A DNA stretch of 34,297 nucleotides from the NCBI GenBank assembly GCA_947624495.1, contig CANQKP010000005.1, positions 1 through 34,297 of the forward strand, written 5' to 3'. Both the position numbers and the translations under genes were made by a program. Under the pieces are notes generated by a model that was not told the origin of the DNA, did not search any database, and saw only the letters and a program-made list of their open reading frames with translations. Origin of the DNA: an uncultured Monoglobus sp. Lineage in GTDB: Bacteria; Bacillota; Clostridia; Monoglobales; Monoglobaceae. Shown here one piece after another: positions 8,329 through 14,927 of this stretch (position 1 is the stretch's first letter; each line of letters starts with the position of its first letter).

Positions 8329-9005
8329 AACTAAACAAAAAAATTGATTTTTCAAAAAAGAAAAACTATATATTGGATATGGACGGCACACTGGTTGACT
8401 CTATGTATGTGTGGGACAACCTGCTGATAGACTTTCTGGCAAATCGGGGATATAAGACGCCGGACGACCTGCTCCGCGATGTGGCGTGTATGTCTATGGA
8501 GCAAAGCTCAGGTTTAGTAAGCCGTATGTTTGATTTGGGGCTTACGGCAGCCGAAATATATGCCGAATGGCGCGGCATGATCTATGACGGATACGCCCAT
8601 GACATAAAGCTTAAGCCCGGCGCGAAGGAGTTCCTTGTCAGGCTTAAGCAGCGCGGCAGATCTATAGTCCTTGCCACTGCCAACTCACAGGAGCTTTCCG
8701 AGGTCTGCTTAAAGAGCAACGGAATATTTGAATACTTTGACTCGTTTGTGTACGCCGACGATGTGGGCTGCGGCAAATCCAGCCCCGACATATACCGCGC
8801 GGCGCTTGACAGCATCCACGGCAAGCCGTCCGACTCGGTGCTGTTTGAAGATATTTTCGAGGCGCTCAAAACCGCGCACGGCATAGGTCTGGACGTTGTA
8901 ATCGTTGAGGACGCCTCTTCCTCCGCCGACCGTGACGCGCTTATCAAGTCGGCGGATATTTACATAAAGGATTTCACCGAGCTTATAGGCGCCGCGGAAT
9001 TATGA
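8325..9005 (+). CDS. HAD-superfamily phosphatase in the thi operon
   Basis: 226 residues. HAD motif I is 'YILDMDGTLVDS' (about 15-26, the two Asp being nucleophile and acid/base). A cap of about 65 residues follows, then motif II 'VLATANSQE', motif III 'GCGKSSPDIY' and motif IV 'VLFEDIFEALKTAHGIGL'. This is the beta-phosphoglucomutase/phosphatase-like subgroup with a helical C1 cap. The ATG overlaps the thiE stop by four bases, so it is co-translated with thiamine phosphate synthase and should be under TPP riboswitch control. From that context I infer thiamine-phosphate (or HMP-phosphate) phosphatase activity; the sequence itself shows only a generic HAD phosphatase. It ends four bases before the convergent gene at 9010. 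Confidence 0.85.
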   Translation: MKLNKKIDFSKKKNYILDMDGTLVDSMYVWDNLLIDFLANRGYKTPDDLLRDVACMSMEQSSGLVSRMFDLGLTAAEIYAEWRGMIYDGYAHDIKLKPGAKEFLVRLKQRGRSIVLATANSQELSEVCLKSNGIFEYFDSFVYADDVGCGKSSPDIYRAALDSIHGKPSDSVLFEDIFEALKTAHGIGLDVVIVEDASSSADRDALIKSADIYIKDFTELIGAAEL

Positions 9006-9009
9006 CCGC

Positions 9010-9276
9010 TCACCTATCGCTTATCCGCTTCAAATTATTCAGCAAGAACTCGTACCGGCTCATCGCACTTTGAATATTGTATATAGAAACATCAACAAGC
9101 TTTTCGTCGCTGACAAAGTCGTAATTATTAACGCAGCGGCGATACTCCGTCAGGGCGTCCAACGCCTCCTCCCTTAAACGTGAGTAGGACGCGTTCTCCT
9201 GACGCATAATTTTTTTGTCTGTCCGCTCCGTGCGGGCAGGCAGATTTTTTTCGTCTTGTACTGCCGTTTCATTCAT
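9010..9276 (-). CDS. Small DUF2508-like protein
   Basis: 88 residues, predicted helical and charged. The C-terminal two thirds resemble the DUF2508/YaaL family by eye: 'LREEALDALTEYRRCVNNYD' followed by 'VSDEKLVDVSIYNIQSAMSR' and 'YEFLLNNLKRI'. The N-terminal 25 residues are low-complexity and charged. ATG at 9276 with GGAGGAG nine bases upstream. Family function is unknown; in Bacillus the relative lies near recR. Here it stands alone, convergent with the thi operon with only a four-base gap and no room for a separate terminator between them. Confidence 0.7.
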   Translation of the reverse strand: MNETAVQDEKNLPARTERTDKKIMRQENASYSRLREEALDALTEYRRCVNNYDFVSDEKLVDVSIYNIQSAMSRYEFLLNNLKRISDR

Positions 9277-9306
9277 AAGCTGCCGCTCTCCTCCTTAATA
9301 AAAAAT

Positions 9307-9348
9307 AAAGCCGGATTTATTATATCTAAATAAACCCGGTTTTATTTA
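9307..9348 (+). terminator. Probable terminator hairpin beyond the thi operon
   Basis: A 15-position stem, AAAGCCGGATTTATT (9307-9321) with AATAAACCCGGTTTT (9329-9343), with two G-U pairs and a seven-base loop. It is followed by TTTATTT on the plus strand. It may end thi transcripts that read across the antisense gene 9010-9276. It also lies in the leader of that gene on the other strand. Confidence 0.6.
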
Positions 9349-9420
9349 TAAATTATTTTATATTTAGCCGTATATTTATTTTAACCCGAATAATTCAAAA
9401 TAAATACGCAAATAATATAC

Positions 9421-9457
9421 GTACACTATTGACACAATGTACATAATATGTTATAAT
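9421..9457 (+). promoter_or_regulatory. Consensus promoter with palindromic candidate operators for the Phd/HicA-like pair
   Basis: TTGACA (9429-9434), 17-base spacer, TATAAT (9452-9457): a perfect sigma-A promoter. The -35 lies inside an imperfect palindrome: GTAC...ATTG-ACA-CAATGTAC (9421-9442, with a three-base bulge). A second short palindrome, ACATAATATGT (9441-9451), abuts the -10. Antitoxins of this class commonly repress their own promoter, so these are candidate operator half-sites. That role is inferred. Confidence 0.7.
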
Positions 9458-9479
9458 AGCTATCAAGGAGTTGAATTAT

Positions 9480-9905
9480 ATGTATGCGGTTAATGCGACA
9501 GATGTGAGGAAGCATTGGAGCGAAGTTATTGACAGTGTTATTCGGGAAAAACCGACTTTTATTAAACGCACTCGTGATTGTGTTGTTTTGACAAATGAAG
9601 CGTTGTTTTCCGAAATGCTTTCCGCCTATAAGTTTTCGGCAATAAAGCACATCGAGGACGACGGCAGTATTACGCTTTCATTACGCGAAATTGACCTTGT
9701 GGCAAACGCGCCCACCGAAGACGAAGCAAAACTTTTGCTTGCAAAGGATATATTGGATTACGCAAATGATTACTATAATGAATTTGCTTATTGGTCGAGC
9801 GCTCCAAACAGAAAGCCCCATATCCCCTATGTTCTCAGAGCAATTATGCTTGATGATATTCACAAGATCGGAGAGTGTATATCGTGCCAAGCTGGAAAGA
9901 ACTAA
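9480..9905 (+). CDS. Phd/YefM-like antitoxin
   Basis: 141 residues from ATG 9480, which has AAGGAG nine bases upstream; a TTG nine bases earlier is too close to that site. The N-terminal 50 residues read as a Phd/YefM DNA-binding fold: 'NATDVRKHWSEVIDSVIREK' then 'FIKRTRDCVVLTNEALFSEM'. The C-terminal 80 residues are longer than in the smallest members. They contain 'DDGSITLSLREIDLVANAPT' and an acidic helix, the likely toxin-binding part. Such proteins neutralise a cognate toxin and repress the operon. The 3' end overlaps the downstream HicA-like gene by 22 bases in another frame, strong evidence of a coupled pair. Confidence 0.75.
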   Translation: MYAVNATDVRKHWSEVIDSVIREKPTFIKRTRDCVVLTNEALFSEMLSAYKFSAIKHIEDDGSITLSLREIDLVANAPTEDEAKLLLAKDILDYANDYYNEFAYWSSAPNRKPHIPYVLRAIMLDDIHKIGECISCQAGKN

Positions 9906-10102
9906 GGAGATTTTGTGAGCGTGACGGATGGGAGTTGTATAAGAATACCGACCATTATTTTTATCGAAAAATATGTAATGACGGAAGTATAAAACGCACA
10001 AAGGTTTCACGCGGCAACGGGGAGATCAAGGGACATTTATGGAAAGAAATATTGAAAAAACAGCTGCAAGTAACCGAGGAATATTTTAATAAAATAATAT
10101 AG
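9884..10102 (+). CDS. HicA-like mRNA interferase toxin
   Basis: 72 residues with a layout typical of HicA/YcfA double-stranded-RNA-binding-fold toxins: 'KELRRFCERDGWELYKNT' (helix 1 and the GW turn), then 'DHYFYRK' holding the likely catalytic His, then 'KGHLWKEILKKQLQVTEEYF' (final helix, as in HicA 'gtlr.Il.q.gls.eef'). HicA toxins cleave mRNA. GTG at 9884 is chosen because GGAG (9870-9873) lies ten bases upstream and the protein then begins just ahead of the first helix; GTG at 9875 is too close to that site. The usual HicA partner is HicB. Here the partner is Phd-like, which is unusual. Confidence 0.7.
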   Translation: MPSWKELRRFCERDGWELYKNTDHYFYRKICNDGSIKRTKVSRGNGEIKGHLWKEILKKQLQVTEEYFNKII

Positions 10103-10122
10103 ACGGCAAAAATGTACGCCGC

Positions 10123-10160
10123 AAACACCGCCAAGCATCATCGCTTGACGGTGTTTTTCT
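10123..10160 (+). terminator. Terminator of the toxin-antitoxin pair
   Basis: AAACACCG-C-CAAGC (10123-10136) pairs with GCTTG-A-CGGTGTTT (10143-10156) with one mismatch and a six-base loop, followed by a T-run to 10160. It lies about 20 bases after the toxin stop. Confidence 0.85.
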
Positions 10161-10221
10161 TATATGAACTTCTTTTTTTAACAGAAATATTAAATTATTT
10201 TATAAAATTTAATAAAATGTT

Positions 10222-10250
10222 TAGACATTTCAAGAAAGTTATGGTATAAT
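10222..10250 (+). promoter_or_regulatory. Sigma-A promoter of the two-component/topoisomerase operon
   Basis: TAGACA (10222-10227), a 17-base spacer and TATAAT (10245-10250). It is followed by a leader of about 30 nt to the response regulator ATG at 10288. No terminator is visible before 17132, so it may drive all five genes. Confidence 0.8.
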
Positions 10251-10287
10251 GAGATTTAAAGCAAAATATTAAAGAGGGGTGTCTGTT

Positions 10288-10983
10288 ATGGAAACCAAAA
10301 CCAAGATACTTATTGTTGACGATGAAGAAAACATATGCGAGCTTGTTCGGCTATACATTGAGAAGGAGGGCTTTGAATCAATAATCGCCCACGACGGTCA
10401 GGAGGCAGTCGCCAAGTTCAATACCGAAAAGCCTGATCTTATACTGCTTGACATAATGCTTCCGATAAAAGACGGCTGGCAGGTTTGCCGCGAGATACGC
10501 GCCCAGAGCAATATTCCGATAATCATGCTCACCGCAAAGGGCGAGACCTTTGACAAGGTACTCGGCTTGGAGCTTGGCGCGGATGATTATGTGGTCAAGC
10601 CCTTTGAACCCAAGGAGCTTATTGCAAGAATTCGCGCAGTCCTGCGGCGCAGCGCAGGTGCCGAGGAGGAAAAGAGCGATGACGATGAGCTTGTTTTCGA
10701 CGGGCTTAAGATCAATCAATCGACTTATGAGGTATATATTGACGACAAAAAGATAGAAATGCCGCCAAAGGAGTTTGAACTTCTTTACTTTCTTGCCAAG
10801 AACACCAACAAAGTGTTTACCCGCGACCAGCTGCTTGACGAGATATGGGGCTATGAATTCTTCGGCGACTCCAGAACTGTTGACGTCCACATCAAGCGCA
10901 TACGCGAAAAATTAGAGGGCGGCGACAGGAACTGGGCGCTTAAAACAGTATGGGGAGTAGGATACAAATTTGAGGTGAGCTAA
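10288..10983 (+). CDS. OmpR/PhoB-family response regulator
   Basis: 231 residues from ATG 10288 with AGAGGGG eight bases upstream; a GTG at 10279 overlaps that site. The receiver domain (1-120) has the acidic pair D11/D12, phospho-acceptor D55 ('LILLDIMLP'), T82 and K104. The C-terminal winged helix (about 130-231) has 'MPPKEFELLYFLAKNTNKVF' and 'GDSRTVDVHIKRIREKLEG' with the recognition helix. It is a transcription factor activated by the kinase encoded directly downstream (0-base gap). Targets are not visible from the sequence. Confidence 0.95.
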   Translation: METKTKILIVDDEENICELVRLYIEKEGFESIIAHDGQEAVAKFNTEKPDLILLDIMLPIKDGWQVCREIRAQSNIPIIMLTAKGETFDKVLGLELGADDYVVKPFEPKELIARIRAVLRRSAGAEEEKSDDDELVFDGLKINQSTYEVYIDDKKIEMPPKEFELLYFLAKNTNKVFTRDQLLDEIWGYEFFGDSRTVDVHIKRIREKLEGGDRNWALKTVWGVGYKFEVS

Positions 10984-12420
10984 TTGTTCGGCAAAACTAT
11001 ATTTTCCAGAGTATTATTCACCAACCTTGCCACGGTGCTTATCGGAATAATCATTCTCGCTTCGCTGCAAATGGTGCTGATGAATAACTTTATTTCCCGC
11101 CAGAGCGAGAACGCGCTCAGTAAAAACGCCGACTCTATCGTAAGCCTTATCAACAACGGCATATCAAGAGAAAATTTGGAGTCGGTACTCACGGGATTTT
11201 CACGCAGCAGCAACAACCATATAATAATAACCGACTCAAACGGCTCGGTGCTGGTAAACACCACCGACAGCGGATACTGGTCAAGCCGTGAAAGCTCCGT
11301 TCCGGTCGAGCTGCTCCGCGAGGTACTTTCGGGAAAGCGCAACACCGTTATGGGAACCATGAACGGCACATTTAACGAGACAATGTTCACTCTTGAGGTC
11401 CCGATATGGAACAGCAATAACGACACAGTTTACGGCGCGGTGCTTATCAGCACGCCCATACCCCAGCAAAGGAACAACCTGCACGAAATGTTCAAAATCC
11501 TGTTGTTCTCCGCCTTGGTGGTATTCATTGTTTCGATAATACTTTCATATATGCTCTCTAAAATTCTCGCCAGCCCGATACGGCGTGTAAGCAGCAGCGT
11601 GCGTGAATTTGCGGAAGGCAACATGAAGTCAAGAGTGGAGATTGACAGGGTCGATGAAAACGTTGCGGAGCTTACCGAGCTTGCCGACTCTTTTAACCAT
11701 ATGGCAGACGCTATCGAACGCTCTGAGGATGTGAGAATGAACTTTATATCGGATGTATCTCACGAGCTGAGAACACCGATGACAACAATCGGCGGATTTA
11801 TTGACGGCATTTTGGACGGAACTGTTCCGGCGGACAAGCAGCAGACTTATCTTAAAATCGTCAAGGACGAGGTTACGCGTCTGACGCGCCTGGTAAACAC
11901 TTTTTTGGATATTACCCGTATGCAGTCGGACAAGTTTAATTTGACGATCTCCGACTTTGACATAAACGAGGTAATAAGGCTGATCATAATCGGACTCGGA
12001 AACAAGATCGACCAAAAAAATCTCGATATAGACCTGGTGTTTGACCGCGATGTAAGCTATGTCAAAGCGGACGCCGACAAGATAAAAATGGTACTCACGA
12101 ACCTGATTGACAACGCGATAAAATTTACCGATGAAAACGGCAAAATCACAATCACAACACGCGTTAAAGGCGGCGAGGTCCAGATCTCGGTACACAATAC
12201 AGGCATCGGAATACCCAAAGAACAGCAGAAAATTATATTCGAGCGTCTTTACAAGGTGGACAAATCGAGGGCTATCAACAAAGAGGGTACCGGCATAGGG
12301 CTGTATATAGCAAAGAGTATGCTTACGGCTCACGGCAAAGACATAAAAGTAAACAGCGTTGAGGGCGAATACGCCGAATTCACGTTCAGCCTTGACAAAG
12401 GCAAGGCTCCGAAGCAGTAA
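10984..12420 (+). CDS. Membrane sensor histidine kinase
   Basis: 478 residues starting with TTG immediately after the regulator stop; GAGGTG lies six bases upstream. Architecture: transmembrane helix at about 12-33, an extracellular sensor loop of about 135 residues, second transmembrane helix at about 172-193, HAMP (about 194-245), HisKA with 'SDVSHELRTPMTTIGGF' and phospho-acceptor H260, then HATPase with N-box N377 ('DNAIKF'), 'GIGIPKEQQKIIFERLY' and 'GTGIGLYIAKSML'. All catalytic boxes are present. The extracellular loop contains 'NHIIITDSNGSVLVNTTDSG', as in PAS/Cache-like sensor domains of PhoR/VicK-type kinases. The ligand is unknown. Confidence 0.95.
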   Translation: MFGKTIFSRVLFTNLATVLIGIIILASLQMVLMNNFISRQSENALSKNADSIVSLINNGISRENLESVLTGFSRSSNNHIIITDSNGSVLVNTTDSGYWSSRESSVPVELLREVLSGKRNTVMGTMNGTFNETMFTLEVPIWNSNNDTVYGAVLISTPIPQQRNNLHEMFKILLFSALVVFIVSIILSYMLSKILASPIRRVSSSVREFAEGNMKSRVEIDRVDENVAELTELADSFNHMADAIERSEDVRMNFISDVSHELRTPMTTIGGFIDGILDGTVPADKQQTYLKIVKDEVTRLTRLVNTFLDITRMQSDKFNLTISDFDINEVIRLIIIGLGNKIDQKNLDIDLVFDRDVSYVKADADKIKMVLTNLIDNAIKFTDENGKITITTRVKGGEVQISVHNTGIGIPKEQQKIIFERLYKVDKSRAINKEGTGIGLYIAKSMLTAHGKDIKVNSVEGEYAEFTFSLDKGKAPKQ

Positions 12421-12429
12421 GGAGAACTT

Positions 12430-12822
12430 ATGAAACCACAGATCATATTTTTAAACGTTTCCGATGAAAAAATCAAAAAGCTCAAGCCTGTTTTGGGACT
12501 TATGGGAATTCGCATAACGGTGATCGACAGCAGCCGCCTTAACGACACGGTGGGTCATATTGCCTATCCGGATATGTTTGAAAACGATTCTGCAGACGGG
12601 AAAACGCAAGAATTTAACGATGAATTCATGCTGATTTGCGGCATGGACGGAAAAATGCTTGACACTGTGCTGAATTTTATGCGCGGCGCAAAACAGAGCA
12701 TCGCGCTTAAGGCAATGCTGACCGAGACAAACAGCCTCTGGAGCCTCAGCCGCCTGATAAGCGAGATAAGCGCGGAGCGTATGATGATCGCGGCTCAGCG
12801 CCAAAATAAAAACAAAAATTAA
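12430..12822 (+). CDS. DUF3783-type protein
   Basis: 130 residues, no signal or membrane segment. The central and C-terminal part matches the DUF3783 pattern by eye: 'FNDEFMLICGMDGKMLDTVL', then 'SIALKAMLTETNSLWSLSRL' and a final helix. The N-terminal 35 residues form a short alpha/beta start ('IIFLNVSDEKIKKLKPVLGL'). ATG at 12430 follows TAAGGAG closely. Function is unknown. It lies between a sensor kinase and topoisomerase genes in one operon, 9 bases after the first and 24 before the second. Confidence 0.75.
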   Translation: MKPQIIFLNVSDEKIKKLKPVLGLMGIRITVIDSSRLNDTVGHIAYPDMFENDSADGKTQEFNDEFMLICGMDGKMLDTVLNFMRGAKQSIALKAMLTETNSLWSLSRLISEISAERMMIAAQRQNKNKN

Positions 12823-12846
12823 TGTTTGGAGAAACGGAGAAATTAT

Positions 12847-14826
12847 ATGTGCGCTAAGAAATATGATAATCAAAGTATAACCGCCTTAAAGGGCGCGGAC
12901 AGAGTCCGCAAACGCCCCGCGGTTATTTTCGGTTCGGACGGTATTGACGGCTGCGAACATTCCGTGTTTGAGATCCTGTCCAACTCAATCGACGAGGCGC
13001 GGGAAGGCTACGGCGACGTTATCACGATAACTCGTTTTCTCGACAAATCAATTGAGATCGAGGATTTTGGGCGCGGAATACCGGTCGACTATAACGAACG
13101 CGAAAAGAAGTTCAACTGGGAACTTGTTTTCTGCGAGCTGTACGCCGGAGGAAAATATAAGAACAACACCGGCGGCAACTATGAGTTCAGCCTCGGTCTG
13201 AACGGTCTCGGACTGTGCGCCACCCAGTACAGCTCCGAGTTCATGAGCGTTACCATACTGCGCGACGGCTATAAGTATGAGCTTGAATTTAAAAAAGGCA
13301 AAAACGTTGGCGGGCTTATGAGGACCCAGTTCCGGCACCGCCACACCGGCTCAAAAATTCTGTGGCGTCCTGACATCAAGGTGTTTACCGATATAGATAT
13401 TCCAATTGACTACTACAAAGACACCCTTAAGCGTCAGGCGGTGGTCAATCCCGGCATACGGTTCGTGCTTAAAAACGAGACCGCGAAGGGTAAATTCGAG
13501 GAATTTGAATATGTTTACGAGAACGGAATTGTCGATTATGTGCGCGAGCTGAGCGAAGACAAGGCGTTTACCGAACCATACTTTGCGGAGGCTGAGCGCA
13601 GCGGCAGGGACCGCGAGGACCTGCCTGAATACAAGCTCAAAATGAGCTTCGCATTCTGCTTTTCAAACGAGATAAGCACGACCCAGTACTATCACAATTC
13701 CAGCTTCCTGGAATACGGCGGCTCGCCGGACAAAGCGGTCCGCAACGCGTTCGTGTACTCAATCGACAAATATTTAAAAGCCGAAAACAAGTACAATAAA
13801 AACGAGGGCAAGATCCAGTACAGCGATATTCAGGACAGCCTTATCTTAGTCTCAAACTCCTACTCTACCATGACAAGCTATGAAAATCAGACCAAAAAGG
13901 CTATCAACAATAAATTTATTCAAGACGCGATGACCGAGTTTCTGCGCAAGACTCTTGACATATATTTCATCGAAAACAAAATGGAAGCGGACAAAATCTG
14001 CAGCCAGATACTTGTCAATAAGCGCAGCCGCGAGACGGCGGAAAAGACGCGCATAAACGTTAAGAAAAAACTGGGCGGCAGTCTCGATGTTTCAAACAGG
14101 GTCAAAAAGTTTGTCGACTGCCGAAGCAAGGATCCGGAAAAGCGGGAGGTTTACATTGTTGAGGGCGACTCCGCATTAGGAGCCTGCAAATTGGGACGGG
14201 ACAGCGAGTTTCAGGCAATAATCCCGCTCAGAGGCAAAATTCTCAACTGTCTGAAGGCGGAATACGACAAGATATTTAACAGCGATGTAATTGTTGACCT
14301 GCTGCGTGTCCTGGGCTGCGGAGTTGAGATAAAATCAAAACACAACAAAGATTTAAGCTCCTTCGACCTTTCAAATCTGCGCTGGAGCAAGATAATTATC
14401 TGCACCGATGCGGATGTGGACGGTTATCATATACGCACTCAGGTTTTGGCAATGATTTACCGTCTGGTCCCCACGCTGATTGAAATGGGGTACGTGTACA
14501 TTGCCGAGTCGCCGCTTTATGAGATCAACACACGCAAGGACACCTACTTTGCGTTTAACGAGCAGGAAAAGACCGATATTCTGGGCAGGCTCGAAGGTCA
14601 GAAGTATTCAGTGCAACGCAGCAAAGGTCTGGGTGAAAACCAGCCTGATATGATGTGGCGCACAACGATGAATCCTGAAACACGGCGGCTTATAAAAGTG
14701 ATGCCCGGCGACATTCAAAAAACGCAGGAGGTTTTCGACCTGCTGCTGGGCGACAACCTGACCGGCAGAAAAGAGCATATAGCCGAAACCGGACACAACT
14801 ATATTGATATGATCGACGTATCATAA
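12847..14826 (+). CDS. parE: Type IIA topoisomerase B subunit, divergent (ParE-like)
   Basis: 659 residues from ATG 12847 (CGGAGA nine bases upstream; a TTG at 12826 is rejected). The GHKL ATPase region has 'EILSNSIDEA' (Mg/ATP Glu and Asn), 'IEDFGRGIPVDYNERE' and the glycine-rich lid 'SLGLNGLGLCATQYSSEF', which departs from the usual 'GLHGVG'. The TOPRIM domain has E439 ('VEGDSALGACKLGRD'), D521, D523 and D525 ('CTDADVDGYHIR'). 'QRSKGLGE' near the C-terminus binds the A subunit and DNA. With the next gene it should form the heterotetramer that passes one duplex through another. The divergence of the lid and of 'RKRPAVIFGSDGID' suggests a second, paralogous enzyme rather than the housekeeping gyrase. 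Confidence 0.88.
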   Translation: MCAKKYDNQSITALKGADRVRKRPAVIFGSDGIDGCEHSVFEILSNSIDEAREGYGDVITITRFLDKSIEIEDFGRGIPVDYNEREKKFNWELVFCELYAGGKYKNNTGGNYEFSLGLNGLGLCATQYSSEFMSVTILRDGYKYELEFKKGKNVGGLMRTQFRHRHTGSKILWRPDIKVFTDIDIPIDYYKDTLKRQAVVNPGIRFVLKNETAKGKFEEFEYVYENGIVDYVRELSEDKAFTEPYFAEAERSGRDREDLPEYKLKMSFAFCFSNEISTTQYYHNSSFLEYGGSPDKAVRNAFVYSIDKYLKAENKYNKNEGKIQYSDIQDSLILVSNSYSTMTSYENQTKKAINNKFIQDAMTEFLRKTLDIYFIENKMEADKICSQILVNKRSRETAEKTRINVKKKLGGSLDVSNRVKKFVDCRSKDPEKREVYIVEGDSALGACKLGRDSEFQAIIPLRGKILNCLKAEYDKIFNSDVIVDLLRVLGCGVEIKSKHNKDLSSFDLSNLRWSKIIICTDADVDGYHIRTQVLAMIYRLVPTLIEMGYVYIAESPLYEINTRKDTYFAFNEQEKTDILGRLEGQKYSVQRSKGLGENQPDMMWRTTMNPETRRLIKVMPGDIQKTQEVFDLLLGDNLTGRKEHIAETGHNYIDMIDVS

Positions 14827-14927
14827 CCCAGCTATCAGAGATACGCGCATCCATATTGGTAACCACTGCCGTGAGGCTGCCATAAAAGCAGACCGAGAAT
14901 AGTAAAATATAATTAAAGGAACAAGAC

